From contig NZ_CP076039.1 of assembly GCF_014529625.1 (NCBI RefSeq), positions 558,001 to 622,000 of the forward strand: a stretch of DNA of 64,000 nucleotides, in the 5' to 3' direction. A model generated the notes under the pieces. That model made no database searches, had not been told where the DNA came from, and was given only the letters and a program-made list of their open reading frames with translations. The stretch comes from Candidatus Pelagisphaera phototrophica. GTDB lineage: Bacteria > Verrucomicrobiota > Verrucomicrobiia > Opitutales > Opitutaceae. Positions 36,847 through 46,343 of this stretch are shown here, piece by piece; the first letter of the stretch is position 1; every line of letters starts with the position of its first letter. The position numbers and the translations under genes are program-made.

Positions 36847-38400
36847 CTACTGCTTCGCTTTAGCCGCTGGGTCCTTCCACCAGCCGGTGGCGTTGACGGT
36901 GCTGGTTACGAACCATTCGGATAGATCCCGTCGAAGCTTGACCTTGACCTCGGCGTAGTCAGGTGAGTCCCAAACATCGTTTAGCTCATCCGGATCCTCC
37001 CCCAAATCGAAGAGCTGTCCATTGCCTTTTCCTATGTATTCAATCAGCTTGTACTTCTTGCTCCGGATCATGAGCGAGTGATCGAGGTCTTGCAGCATTA
37101 AGTCCTTAGCATGTTCGGAATACACGTATTCGCGCTCTTCGGCTTCCGGATCTTTTTCGAGAAATGGGAGTAGGGTTTCCGCCTCCATTTTAGCGGGTGG
37201 CTCGAGTCCGGCCAGTTCTAGAATCGTTGGCCCGATATCGAACCATTGTGTCAGCGACGAAACTTTTCGGTTTCCCTCAAATCGATCGGGGCTCCAAACA
37301 ACTAGTGGAACACGGACTGATTGATCGTACATGGTCCACTTTTCTACTAGTCCATGGTCGCCGAGGCATTCCCCATGATCGGATGTGAAAATGACGACGG
37401 AGTTTTCCAACAGCCCGGTTTCTCCCAATCGATCCATAATGCGGCCTACTTGCTCGTCGATCATGGTGACGTTGGCCAGGTAGTAGGCCCGCTGCAGCTT
37501 TCGTGAAGCTTCGGAGGCATTGGGGTCGAAGGCAATGGAATCGGCGAAGCGCTGGGTGAGGCGCTTGCGGAAGGAGTGAAGGGTTTCCGGCTGCGCGTCC
37601 ATTTCTTCCTGGGTAACGGGTAGCATCGGCAGGTCTTTCTCCATGTACTCCTTGGTGTACCGTTCAACGGGGTCGAATGGAGGGTGAGGTCCAGGGAAGC
37701 CGATCTCGAGGAAGAGTGGTTCGTCCTCGAGCGAAGGGCGCTTGTCTTTGTCGATCCACTGCATGAGTTTGGACTGGTCCGCTGCCCAGGGTGACTTGTT
37801 GATCCATCGAAGAGCGAGATCGCCAATGAAGACGTCGGGATGAAGGTCGTCAGGTAGTTTCCACTCGTAGGCTCCTTGGCGTTCTTGCACGTCGGGCCAG
37901 TCTTTGTAAAAGGGCTTCTCCGGACGGTCGAAGCCGCGTAAATCGAGAGCCTTATCCCATTCATCTTCGAAAATGTGTGGATTCTTCTTCCACATGAGTT
38001 CTGATTCGCGACGTTGTTTATTCTCCACGACAAAGCGCTCGTGAAATCCATGATTCTCGTTGTAGGGATCCGCGTGCATTTTACCTATGTTAACGCAGTA
38101 GTAGCCGCTGTCGCGCAGATCTTGTACCCAGGTCCGCGGCCAGGCGTCGTTATTTTTCAAGGCTCCGGAATTATGGGGAAAGTATCCGGTGAACAGGCTT
38201 GCTCTGGAGGGACCGCAGGAAGGTGCCGTCACGTGGCACTGCTCGAAGGCGACTCCCTCTTTGACGAGACGATCGGTATGCGGCGTGTTGAGGTGAGGGT
38301 ATCCAAGGGCCGCGATCGTGTCGTATCGCTGCTGGTCCGTTATGATGAGGATGATGTTGGGGCGTTTTTTAGACATTAGCGCGAAATAATGAGAATCCAT
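36847..38400 (-). CDS. Sulfatase without a signal peptide (choline-sulfatase/iduronate-sulfatase-like)
   Basis: The 517-residue protein begins either at 38400 or at Met9 (MSKKRPNIILIITDQQRYDT). Neither start provides a signal peptide, so it may act in the cytoplasm, unlike the other sulfatases here. The motifs are ITDQQRYDT (Asp-Gln in place of Asp-Asp, as in choline and some heparan sulfatases), the formylglycine site C62 in PSCGPSRASLFTG, NIGKMH and FTSDHGECLGDHGL. It is the only convergent gene in the sulfatase region. A cytoplasmic sulfatase would act on small imported sulfated sugars or sulfate esters. Confidence 0.9.
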   Translation of the reverse strand: MDSHYFALMSKKRPNIILIITDQQRYDTIAALGYPHLNTPHTDRLVKEGVAFEQCHVTAPSCGPSRASLFTGYFPHNSGALKNNDAWPRTWVQDLRDSGYYCVNIGKMHADPYNENHGFHERFVVENKQRRESELMWKKNPHIFEDEWDKALDLRGFDRPEKPFYKDWPDVQERQGAYEWKLPDDLHPDVFIGDLALRWINKSPWAADQSKLMQWIDKDKRPSLEDEPLFLEIGFPGPHPPFDPVERYTKEYMEKDLPMLPVTQEEMDAQPETLHSFRKRLTQRFADSIAFDPNASEASRKLQRAYYLANVTMIDEQVGRIMDRLGETGLLENSVVIFTSDHGECLGDHGLVEKWTMYDQSVRVPLVVWSPDRFEGNRKVSSLTQWFDIGPTILELAGLEPPAKMEAETLLPFLEKDPEAEEREYVYSEHAKDLMLQDLDHSLMIRSKKYKLIEYIGKGNGQLFDLGEDPDELNDVWDSPDYAEVKVKLRRDLSEWFVTSTVNATGWWKDPAAKAKQ

Positions 38401-38775
38401 ACGTCAGCTACAAGGCTACATTGAGAAGGCCGACCCGGACGGAGGGCGTTGGACGTACTTTTAGGCAAAAACGTTTATGTGCTAAAGTGCGTTAGAAACT
38501 TCAAGAGGTCCGGTATTTATGCGGGCCATATTATTAGCAAAGGTTAGAAAGCTGCCTCCTTTCTGTCATCTTTGAGGTGGTATGTTCTTTTCAGGAAATT
38601 GAGCAGTGGGGGACTGCCTGCAGGGATGAGGATCTGTCCGAAATGTTTTCCGGGAGAGCAATGCGGACCGAATGAGCGTAGAACGTTGGAGTGGATTGCG
38701 AGAATATCGTAGACTGGTTAGCAGAATATCGCTTTAATCTCTCCGGTCTTTCGTTTTAACACCCCAATCATCCTT
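38401..38775. other. Gene-free divergent region (375 bases)
   Basis: The region lies between the start of the minus-strand sulfatase and the start of the transporter. It must carry both promoters. I see no reliable open frame, hairpin or repeat in it. Confidence 0.5.
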
Positions 38776-40107
38776 ATGTCAGATGTTGCAAATGCCCCGA
38801 AAACCTGGGCTGGAATTCGAAGACAACTAGGTCCTGGGTTGATTATCTCAGCTAATATTGTTGGCTCGGGAGAGTTGATCGTGACCACGAAGCTCGGAGC
38901 GGATGTGGGCTTCATCATGCTGTGGTTTATTATTCTTGGCTGCATCATTAAGGTATTTGTTCAGCTCGAGCTCGGCCGATACGCGATTTCAAAACGTAAA
39001 ACGACCTTGGAAGCATTCAACTCGGTGCCTGGTCCTAAGCTTATTGTATCATGGCTTATATGGCTCTGGTCGATTATGTGGTTGGCCATCTTTTTTCAGC
39101 TTTCCGGGATGGTGGGAGGCATCGCCCAGGTTTTCGGCCTAGCCGGTTCGGAGTTGTCCCACACTGTATTGGCAATTCTGATAACAGGATCCTGCGCAAC
39201 CCTACTTTATATCGGGCAGTACAAGTTTATCCAGAACTTCTCTTCGATCATGGTGGCCTCGTTTACGGTCTTCACGATATTCGCGGTGTTTTCACTTTAC
39301 TGGACTGACTATGGAATAACGGGGGTTCAACTGTCTGAAGGACTTAGCTTTCATTTGCCTGACGACTTTGTGATCGCTTTTGCGGCCTTTGGAGTCATTG
39401 GGGTGGGTGCCTCGGAATTGATTACCTATCCCTATTGGTGTTTAGAAAAAGGATACGGCCGAAACGTCGGACCCGACGACGGAACGGAGGCTTGGATTGA
39501 GCGGGCAAAAGGGTGGATACGAGTGATGAAGTACGACGCCCTATTGTCTTTGGCTATCTATACAGGTGCCACGGTGGCGTTCTACTTGCTCGGCGCTGCA
39601 GTCCTCAATGGGAGAAACATCGAGGTGGATAATGAAAACCTGATGGTCAATCTATCGAATCTTTACAGTACCTCTTTTGGTGAAGTTGGATTGTGGATAT
39701 TTATTGTAGGAGCCTTTGTGGTCATGTATTCAACGGTATTCATTGGCACAGCATCAAATAGCCGATTGGGGACAGACTTTTTTAATCTGCTAGGTATTCT
39801 GAATCTTAAAACGGACGAGCAACGACAAAAAGCGGTGCGAATCGCGTGTATCATCCTCCCCGCGTTATTCTGTATATTCTACCTGTCTTTCAGCAAGCCG
39901 GTCACCTTGATTGCCATCGGAGCGATCGCTCAGGCTCTGATGCTGCCGATCATCAGCTTCGCCGCGCTTTATTTTCTCTACTTTCAAACCCACAAGCAAC
40001 TGAGACCCCGGGGTAGTTGGATCGTCTTTCTTTGGATTTCCGCGTTCGCTATGACCTCGGTCGGAGCCTTCCAACTGTTTCGGGCGGTTGGAAACTTTTT
40101 GGAATAA
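38776..40107 (+). CDS. Nramp-related membrane transporter lacking the DPGN and MPH motifs
   Basis: The 443-residue protein has 11-12 hydrophobic segments and the overall order of Nramp (LeuT-fold) transporters: GPGLIISANIVGSGELI for TM1, AFGVIGVGASELITYPYW for TM6. Canonical metal-binding motifs are absent. DPGN of TM1 is replaced by a GSGE-type sequence, and the Met-Pro-His of TM6 by a Ser-Glu-containing stretch. It may therefore not carry Mn2+ or Fe2+; another cation or an organic solute is possible. It stands alone next to sulfatases, just left of the first ssrA-like att copy. Confidence 0.7.
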   Translation: MSDVANAPKTWAGIRRQLGPGLIISANIVGSGELIVTTKLGADVGFIMLWFIILGCIIKVFVQLELGRYAISKRKTTLEAFNSVPGPKLIVSWLIWLWSIMWLAIFFQLSGMVGGIAQVFGLAGSELSHTVLAILITGSCATLLYIGQYKFIQNFSSIMVASFTVFTIFAVFSLYWTDYGITGVQLSEGLSFHLPDDFVIAFAAFGVIGVGASELITYPYWCLEKGYGRNVGPDDGTEAWIERAKGWIRVMKYDALLSLAIYTGATVAFYLLGAAVLNGRNIEVDNENLMVNLSNLYSTSFGEVGLWIFIVGAFVVMYSTVFIGTASNSRLGTDFFNLLGILNLKTDEQRQKAVRIACIILPALFCIFYLSFSKPVTLIAIGAIAQALMLPIISFAALYFLYFQTHKQLRPRGSWIVFLWISAFAMTSVGAFQLFRAVGNFLE

Positions 40108-40162
40108 AGCTTCCGGCTCTTAAAGTTAGGTTCGATTTTGAGGCCGCTTTCGGAGCTGAAAA

Positions 40163-40186
40163 TGGTGGCGGTGGCGGGAGTCGAAA
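40163..40186 (-). other. att copy 1: decayed ssrA 3' end
   Basis: The sequence tggtggcggtggcgggag followed by tcgaaa matches the tmRNA 3' terminus at 60343 (tggtggaggtggcgggag, tcgaac) with two differences over 24 bases. It lies in the same orientation. No tmRNA body follows on the right, so it is a fragment left by site-specific integration. Confidence 0.72.
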
Positions 40187-40270
40187 TCGCTAAGATATTA
40201 GTCTGCAACGCTTTGTGGGGATAAATTTCGGCATTGCGTGCACTTTGGTTGCATTAGCTTGTGCCATTTA

Positions 40271-40292
40271 TGACATGAAAATGACATGAAAT
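40271..40292. repeat. 11-bp tandem repeat, probable integrase arm-type sites (island B left end)
   Basis: tgacatgaaaa and tgacatgaaat stand head to tail, beginning 108 bases right of the att core start. An equivalent pair starts exactly 108 bases right of att copy 2, and the flanking tagtc/agact plus G-run matches too. This constant spacing suggests binding sites for the tyrosine integrase arm-binding domain. Confidence 0.65.
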
Positions 40293-40732
40293 AAATAGTC
40301 GGGGGAGGGCGTCTTGTCGATGGCACCAGGGGATATTATTACACATCGATAACCCCCTAAAAAATTAAGATATTCATGGGATTTCAATTGGATCGAGAAA
40401 AGCGCATGAGGCTTTCATTAGTACCTCCTAAAGGGTATTGGGATTGAGTGAGGCGACACTTTTACGGAGATACACAAAGATAGTCATTACTTCCTGCAAG
40501 AAACCTTGATAAATCGAGCGGGTTGAATTCAGGGGTCGGTCTTTGTTAAGTTTGTGTTGCTTGGATAAGAGGTGCACTCATTTATGTTTGTGCACGGGCT
40601 TCGAGCTCTGCCCTTGGAATCTTCGAAGCGTTTTTGATAGAGAAACTGACGAACAGTTAGCCTTCCAATCCATAGTGGTAACCGCTGATTACGCTACGCT
40701 GCACAAACAGCCACAATTCGCTAGTAAACGAA
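40293..40732. other. Gene-free stretch inside island B left end
   Basis: After the arm-type repeats there is a G-rich run (ggggga) and then about 430 bases in which I see no reliable coding frame, RNA or repeat before the stop of the TetR gene. Confidence 0.45.
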
Positions 40733-41350
40733 CTAACGATCGCAGCATGGCCAATTACTTACGGCTATCGAAACGGTTTTTAAAAGATCGGGTTTTTTAT
40801 GGCCTGCCTTTGCTTGCAGGGCGAGTCCACGATCGAGCATAATAAGGTAGTTTGCGAGTGCTGACGGGTCTGCATTCTTTGGCAAATCACCCTCTTCTAT
40901 TGATCTTTCGAATCGCTTAACATACCGCAAAGTAAGGTCAGAAAATATATCATTTAAATAATGTCGAATAGGGTCGGACGAAGGGCTGGATAAAGCTGCG
41001 CCCAAAGCGACAAGGCAACCCTCGGGATAGTCCTCAGATGTCATGAGTTCAACCAAACCTTCGAGACAACATTTAGCTACAAGCCGCGAATCTGGTTGAC
41101 TTATTGCTTTGTCGTGGATCGGCCGAGCTTTTTCGCGATAATTTTCAATGCACGTTTCAAAAAGTTGCTGTTTGTTGCCGAATGCACCGTATATGCTCGG
41201 TGCTTCTAGACCCGTTGCCGATTCGAGTATGCGCATGCTAGTCCCGTCATACCCATGCGTCCAGAAGGCTTTCATGGCAACATTGACGACCTTGTCGCGA
41301 TCGAATTTACGCGGTCTTCCCACGGGTCTCGTTTTGTTCTTAAGGGGCAT
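40733..41350 (-). CDS. TetR/AcrR-family transcriptional regulator
   Basis: A 205-residue TetR protein. The N-terminal HTH (about residues 16-62) reads FDRDKVVNVAMKAFWTHGYDGTSMRILESATGLEAPSIYGAFGNKQQLF when taken in pieces, with the usual GTS turn and YxxFxxKxxL close. The C-terminal ligand domain ends in an amphipathic helix typical of dimerisation. It resembles the TetR members whose targets are adjacent divergent genes; the nearest is the secreted protein at 41876. A decayed copy of its HTH lies about 210 bases upstream on the same strand. Confidence 0.87.
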   Translation of the reverse strand: MPLKNKTRPVGRPRKFDRDKVVNVAMKAFWTHGYDGTSMRILESATGLEAPSIYGAFGNKQQLFETCIENYREKARPIHDKAISQPDSRLVAKCCLEGLVELMTSEDYPEGCLVALGAALSSPSSDPIRHYLNDIFSDLTLRYVKRFERSIEEGDLPKNADPSALANYLIMLDRGLALQAKAGHKKPDLLKTVSIAVSNWPCCDR

Positions 41351-41493
41351 AATAAAGAAGTTGTCACGTTTCAGTTACAAAGTCAACAAAACCAATATTA
41401 TTTTAACGGTTATTAAGGTATTATTGACATAGGATTTAAAATCATGCTGGCTAAATTTTCTAGGTTGGCATTTTTTGCCGACATTCATCATGG

Positions 41494-41518
41494 GCCCCCT
41501 GCCGTGTGGGCAGGGGGC
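41494..41518. terminator. GC-rich 10-bp stem-loop
   Basis: gccccctgcc (41494-41503) pairs perfectly with ggcagggggc (41509-41518) around a five-base loop, followed on the plus strand by ttt. The shape is that of an intrinsic terminator. It lies in the 525-base region upstream of the TetR gene, next to the TetR remnant, and may be the terminator of a lost gene. Confidence 0.6.
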
Positions 41519-41561
41519 TTTGTACAAAAAACACAACAATTGATATCGGTGAGAAGCTATC

Positions 41562-41680
41562 AATTAAACCTGCCATCGACTCCAGTAGGGTGATGCTGGT
41601 GCCTTCGTAACAGTGTTGCCAAAAGGTCTTCATAAAAGTGCTTAGATGCCATAATGGCCAAAACCCCTTTGGTTGCGAAG
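41562..41680 (-). pseudogene. Fragment of a second TetR HTH domain
   Basis: The minus strand from 41633 to 41562 encodes MKTFWQHCYEGTSITLLES followed by MAGL. This aligns with MKAFWTHGYDGTSMRILES and ATGL of the TetR protein at 40733-41350. Upstream codons in a neighbouring frame (TKGVLAIMAS) look like its first helix after a frameshift. Homology stops abruptly after the second helix of the HTH. It is a relic of a tandem duplicate or of the gene's former copy. Confidence 0.6.
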
Positions 41681-41875
41681 GGATTAACAGCCGGTATGGG
41701 AAGGCAGGCTTTAAGAGGCTTACCTTTCGGAACGGACAGGAGGTTGCACACAAAATTAGCGTAAATCTAATTTTATTGGAGTAGTAAGATCATACAAAAC
41801 GTGTGCAGCAATGCGCAAATTATTTAGCGATCTTTAAATAAATATTGACAAAACCTCTGTGGATTTGATCGTCAT

Positions 41876-42610
41876 ATGTTTATGACCAAAAATATATTAC
41901 CCCAAATCAGAATATCGTTACTGTTGGCAGTTTTTCTAGCCGGTAGTGCGAATCTTTACTCGCAACAAACTGACCGATTAATTACCGTAAGAAAGCTCGC
42001 GGTTAAGCCGGATAGGATCGAGGAATTCAGAGCCTTACAGACGGAAATGTCTGAGGCATGGGATAAAGCTGGAAGAGGCAGGCGCTGGATTTGGAAACGA
42101 ATGGATGGCGATCTGCACACGTTTCACATAATATCTGAAAGTGATAGTTTTGCCGAAAGGGGAAGCGGGGAGCCAATAATGGATCAAGCACATAGGGATC
42201 TGTGGTTAAACGCGATGAATGAGACCATTCGTAGTAGGGAATTAATCACGACCCGGAGAGTTTTATCAATACCGTTAAAGGGGAAACCCAAATATGTTGT
42301 CGTTACCCAAAGAACGATCCTACCAGGCAAAACCTCAGAATACTTCGACTTTATAGAAAGTAGATTGCCAACTTTTGAAAAAAGCGGGAGCAATGGAAGG
42401 GTTTGGGACCGGGTTTTGTACGGAGGTAGCAACCACACTACCTCCACTGGACGTTTCATCGATTCCTGGGCGGAGCTAGACGGCCCCCCCATTGACCTTC
42501 CTGCCGAAGAGAGGCAGCGAATATTTGAGGGAGTTACTGATTTTTTCGCAGGAGACTACGATAGGTACGTTTTGAGGTTCGAAGAGGAGATGAGTACGGG
42601 AAGTTTCTAA
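41876..42610 (+). CDS. Exported protein of unknown function with two alpha/beta-barrel-like halves
   Basis: The 244-residue protein has a signal peptide (ISLLLAVFLAGSANLYSQ). The mature part contains two similar halves starting DRLITVRKLAVKPDRIEEFRAL and KYVVVTQRTILPGKTSEYFDF. Each has a beta-strand ending in V(K/L)PG- or VKP-like turns and a helix, the pattern of ferredoxin-like dimeric alpha-beta-barrel domains (NIPSNAP/ABM type). No catalytic motif can be named. It follows the TetR gene divergently and is followed by an AT-rich hairpin, so it is probably a monocistronic TetR target. Function unknown. Confidence 0.65.
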   Translation: MFMTKNILPQIRISLLLAVFLAGSANLYSQQTDRLITVRKLAVKPDRIEEFRALQTEMSEAWDKAGRGRRWIWKRMDGDLHTFHIISESDSFAERGSGEPIMDQAHRDLWLNAMNETIRSRELITTRRVLSIPLKGKPKYVVVTQRTILPGKTSEYFDFIESRLPTFEKSGSNGRVWDRVLYGGSNHTTSTGRFIDSWAELDGPPIDLPAEERQRIFEGVTDFFAGDYDRYVLRFEEEMSTGSF

Positions 42611-42618
42611 TATTTCTA

Positions 42619-42640
42619 TTTTTCCTGGTGGTAGGAAAAA
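42619..42640. terminator. AT-rich hairpin after the secreted protein gene
   Basis: tttttcct (42619-42626) and aggaaaaa (42633-42640) are perfectly complementary around a six-base loop, nine bases after the stop codon. On the minus strand the stem also ends in a T-run. A weak bidirectional terminator is likely. Confidence 0.5.
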
Positions 42641-42767
42641 ACTGCGGGCGGATCAGAACACAGAACGATCTGCTCGCTTCAAAAAGGTTATTATTCAAAT
42701 CATTCACACAGATGAAACTAAGCTCTCAGTCAAAGTTTTTAGAAAAGAGATTTAAACCTGTTAAGTC

Positions 42768-44321
42768 ATGCAAAATAAAAATAAACACCGGATGGAGATC
42801 TTAAAATCAGTAACATTGGCTTTTATGAGAAGCGTTTCAACTGTATCAGCTGCCGTCTTCCTGTTCTCATCCGACGCTCAAGAATTACGCAATAGTAGGG
42901 AATCAGCAGTATTTCCGCCTCTTACGTCTGAGCAACAAGCAGCGAAGGAGGCCCTATTAGATTCAATACAACTGTCCCCGGATGCACCGCGCCCTAACAT
43001 TATTATGCTATTCGCAGACGACTTAGGTTACGCGGATATTGGGTGCTACGGTTCCAACGATATTCCCACTCCGAACATCGACAGCCTTGCTGCTCAGGGC
43101 ATGAAGTTCACCAACGCATATGTCACAGCAGGAACCTGCAGTCCATCTCGTGCCGCCCTCCTAACTGGACAGTACCAGCAGCGATTCGGTTTCGAGTTCA
43201 ACACCAGCAATAGAGCTATAACTGAACGGCTGGGACGCGGACTAGATCCATTCGCCCCTATTATTTCGGACGTACTCAGCAAGGCTCTGTACAAGACAGG
43301 TATGGTAGGAAAATGGCACCAAGGAACGCGGGACCAATTCCATCCGGTAAATCGTGGATTTGACGAATTCTATGGGTTCCTGGCCGGTGCTCACGCCTTC
43401 CTTGATCCAAAACGCCTAACAAAGGAAGAGAGAGCCGTGGCTGGAGGTGGCGGCAATACCGGTCCCCTCCTCCGCGGTTTTAATCCAGAAGTCGAAGACG
43501 AATATCTTACCGACGCGTTCGCAAGGGAGGCCGTCGACTTCATCAGCCGACAATCAGCCAATCAGCCGTTTTTCCTCTACGTGCCATTCAATGCCGTGCA
43601 TACGCCCCTCGAGGCAACGCAAAAGTATAAGGATCGATTCTCCAATGTCGCCGATCTCAAGCGTCGTATCTACTACGCAATGACTAGTGCCATGGACGAC
43701 GCGGTCGGGGATATCATGGCGGCCGTTAATAGCAGCGGCTTCTCTGACAACACTCTGGTTGTGTTTTTCAACGACAACGGTGGCCCGATTTATACGGAAG
43801 TTCAAAGCAACGGTCCTTTGCGAATGGGCAAGCTTTTCCTGTTCGAGGGGGGTATCCGCGTCCCGTTGATCATTAAATGGCCGGGCCAAATCGATGCTGG
43901 CAGTGTGAGCGACGCTACAGTCAGTGCTCTCGACTTGTTTCCAACTTTTGCAAGTGTCGCCGGGGCGAAGTTGCCCGAAGAAATAAAGATGGACGGCTTC
44001 GATCTCACCGAATGGCTATTAGGAGCACGCACTGATAATGTTCATGATACGCTCTTCTGGCGGAACGGCGATAACAAGGCGATGCGAAAAGGCAAATGGA
44101 AGATGGTCGAAGTACCCGGGCACGTATGGTTGTTTAATCTAGAGGCCGACATCAGCGAGAAAAATAATCTAGCCGAACAACGCCCAGAAGTCGTAAACGA
44201 ACTGCAGCAGGCCTTTCGCGATTGGGAAACTACAATCGAAGACCCAGCTTGGCCAGCGAAGCCAAACACAAACAGCCCTCCAACAATTATCGACGGAGTG
44301 GAATATCGCTTCAAAGTTTAA
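42768..44321 (+). CDS. Exported Cys-type sulfatase carried on island B
   Basis: The 517-residue enzyme has an N-terminal export signal around residues 14-36. A ~40-residue linker ([20 protein letters not shown]) precedes the sulfatase domain. Motifs: [24 protein letters not shown], formylglycine site C124 in [19 protein letters not shown], and FFNDNGGP. It is the arylsulfatase A type with a PLTS(E/D)QQA-like linker seen in several marine bacteria. This fifth sulfatase of the window is separated from the others by the island boundary, so it probably arrived independently. Confidence 0.92.
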   Translation: MQNKNKHRMEILKSVTLAFMRSVSTVSAAVFLFSSDAQELRNSRESAVFPPLTSEQQAAKEALLDSIQLSPDAPRPNIIMLFADDLGYADIGCYGSNDIPTPNIDSLAAQGMKFTNAYVTAGTCSPSRAALLTGQYQQRFGFEFNTSNRAITERLGRGLDPFAPIISDVLSKALYKTGMVGKWHQGTRDQFHPVNRGFDEFYGFLAGAHAFLDPKRLTKEERAVAGGGGNTGPLLRGFNPEVEDEYLTDAFAREAVDFISRQSANQPFFLYVPFNAVHTPLEATQKYKDRFSNVADLKRRIYYAMTSAMDDAVGDIMAAVNSSGFSDNTLVVFFNDNGGPIYTEVQSNGPLRMGKLFLFEGGIRVPLIIKWPGQIDAGSVSDATVSALDLFPTFASVAGAKLPEEIKMDGFDLTEWLLGARTDNVHDTLFWRNGDNKAMRKGKWKMVEVPGHVWLFNLEADISEKNNLAEQRPEVVNELQQAFRDWETTIEDPAWPAKPNTNSPPTIIDGVEYRFKV

Positions 44322-44395
44322 GCTTCCCCGAATCAAATTGGAAGAGTTGGAGGAATGAATTATCCGTTAAGCCTAGATTTAAAATCTTATCTCAA

Positions 44396-46324
44396 ATGAA
44401 GTCTTTAATCGAAAATGATGGATGGAGTAAACGTATCCATTATATGGATAATTTAAGAGCGATAGCTATGTTCCTAGGAGTTATTTTGCACGCAGGTGTT
44501 TTTTACAATAGCTGGCCTATTCCGGGAATCAACCTTCACGCAGAGACCTCCGAGACACTACACCTGATTATAGAAACTATTCATGTATTCCGAATGGAAT
44601 TATTTTTCCTTGTTTCGGGCTTCTTTGCGTCTCTATTCCTGAGCCGAAAGGGGCTTAAAAATCTTTTTGAGAACAGGATTAAACGCATCTTGTTGCCTTT
44701 AATTGTATGCGTACTACTCCTACAACCTTGGTGGTCTGCCATTACCGTTGATTTAGTAAATAATGGAAATCTTAATTTCTGGGAACTTTACTTCTCACAT
44801 CTATTAGATCCGCTGACAGTTTTTAGATACGAGCGTCCAATTGGTCAGTGGTTTCAACACATATGGTTTCTAGAAGTACTATTTATTTTTGTTACGTTTC
44901 AAATATTAATTAATTTTTTATCTCTTAAGTTCAGTAGGTTTAGCGAGGCAACTTCTTATACAATCCAAAGACTGCTTTCAGGGAGATTTGGAATATATTG
45001 GATGGTTGCAATTACCTATGGAACCTTGCTTCTAAGTCCTCCTTGGTCCGACGTACCAGCGGTTGGTGTTTCGCTGAGCACGCTTGGATTTTTCGGGTTA
45101 TTTTACTTTTTCGGTTACTTCGCGTTTAAATCCCCAAAAATACTAGGTTCTGCTTTAAAAAATTTAAAATATAATTGGATTCCTCTTTTTCTAGGTTTCG
45201 GTTTCTTGGTAACGAAGACTAGCTTTGTATTTTTATCTATACCGATCGAAATATTGGGCCAGGATATGGCCTTTTTCAAAGGTACAGAAGTTGATGGGAA
45301 AATTGCTTGGACTTTTCCAATAGTTAATAATATCTTTAGTTTCGCTGGTTGGAGTTTTGGCGATATAAAGTGGCACGCTTTTTCTTTAGTAAAATCGTAT
45401 ACTGCTTGGTTTGCCGTGATCGGTTTCATCTTTTTGTTTAAGAAGTTTTGGAATAAAGAAAATGCGGTTTGGAAATATTTATCACAGTCATCTTATTGGG
45501 TATATATCTTGCACTTTCCTCTTCAATGGTCTTTGTATACTTATTTATTTAACAACGATGAACAGAGTCCTATTGTAGGATTCGTGGGAATACTCGCTAT
45601 AAGCACAACTATTTGTTTAATTTCATACCATTTTCTTGTTCGAGGAAGTTTTGTTGGAGTTTTTCTGAATGGGCGTAAATATTCATACTCCCTCCGAGAA
45701 GAATGGAAAATAATAAAAGTTTACTTATGTGGCAGAGCTTTGGTGCCAGTCCTAGCTACTGCACTAGCTTTGTTTCTGATAGGCTACATTGAGCGCGAGC
45801 CCGGTATTCGAATAACGCAGTACGCCAGTTGGAGCGATGAGGAAAAATTAAAAGAAGTATTAGTGTCTAATCCTAATGCGATCGCTAACGGAAAAAGACC
45901 TGATGGTCGCAACGCGTTACACATGGCGAGCACTACGTTGCATCAACAGGCTTCGATGCAGCCAAATTTTGAAGAATTAGATAGGATAATTAGGCTTCTG
46001 GTCGAGAGTGGTATAAATCTTAATGCTGTAGATAAAACTGGACAGACTGCCCTTCATTATGCCGCAAAAACGGGTAACTTGGCAGCAATCGATATTTTAT
46101 GTAGTCTAGGTGCAAACCCAAACATACCATCCGATTGGATAGGGGAAACACCTTTGCACATAGCAGCTGCTCTAGGTCATCCAGAAATGATAAAAGTTCT
46201 AATTTCTAGCGGAGCTGACCCGAGCCTAAAGCGGAAAACTGGGCATACTCCCGAGGCCCTCCACTTCAAATTTCATGGGAATGGATTTGATCAAGACCTT
46301 ATCGCAGGCGTGACCAATAGATAA
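44396..46324 (+). CDS. Acyltransferase-3 membrane protein fused to C-terminal ankyrin repeats
   Basis: ATG 44396 starts a 642-residue protein; the longer frame overlaps the sulfatase and is rejected. Residues ~15-440 form an acyltransferase-3 (OpgC/OafA-like) domain with about ten membrane helices. It starts RIHYMDNLRAIAMFLGVILHAG (catalytic His in the first helix) and continues with FFLVSGFFASLFLSRKG. After a basic loop and another helix near 500, residues ~545-640 carry three ankyrin repeats (DGRNALHMAS, TGQTALHYAAKTGNLAAIDIL, GETPLHIAAALGHPEMIKVL). The topology leaves the repeats as a soluble tail, perhaps binding a partner protein. Acyltransferase plus ankyrin is an unusual combination. 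Substrate unknown. Confidence 0.82.
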   Translation: MKSLIENDGWSKRIHYMDNLRAIAMFLGVILHAGVFYNSWPIPGINLHAETSETLHLIIETIHVFRMELFFLVSGFFASLFLSRKGLKNLFENRIKRILLPLIVCVLLLQPWWSAITVDLVNNGNLNFWELYFSHLLDPLTVFRYERPIGQWFQHIWFLEVLFIFVTFQILINFLSLKFSRFSEATSYTIQRLLSGRFGIYWMVAITYGTLLLSPPWSDVPAVGVSLSTLGFFGLFYFFGYFAFKSPKILGSALKNLKYNWIPLFLGFGFLVTKTSFVFLSIPIEILGQDMAFFKGTEVDGKIAWTFPIVNNIFSFAGWSFGDIKWHAFSLVKSYTAWFAVIGFIFLFKKFWNKENAVWKYLSQSSYWVYILHFPLQWSLYTYLFNNDEQSPIVGFVGILAISTTICLISYHFLVRGSFVGVFLNGRKYSYSLREEWKIIKVYLCGRALVPVLATALALFLIGYIEREPGIRITQYASWSDEEKLKEVLVSNPNAIANGKRPDGRNALHMASTTLHQQASMQPNFEELDRIIRLLVESGINLNAVDKTGQTALHYAAKTGNLAAIDILCSLGANPNIPSDWIGETPLHIAAALGHPEMIKVLISSGADPSLKRKTGHTPEALHFKFHGNGFDQDLIAGVTNR

Positions 46325-46343
46325 TTGCAAACGCGTTCTTCAG

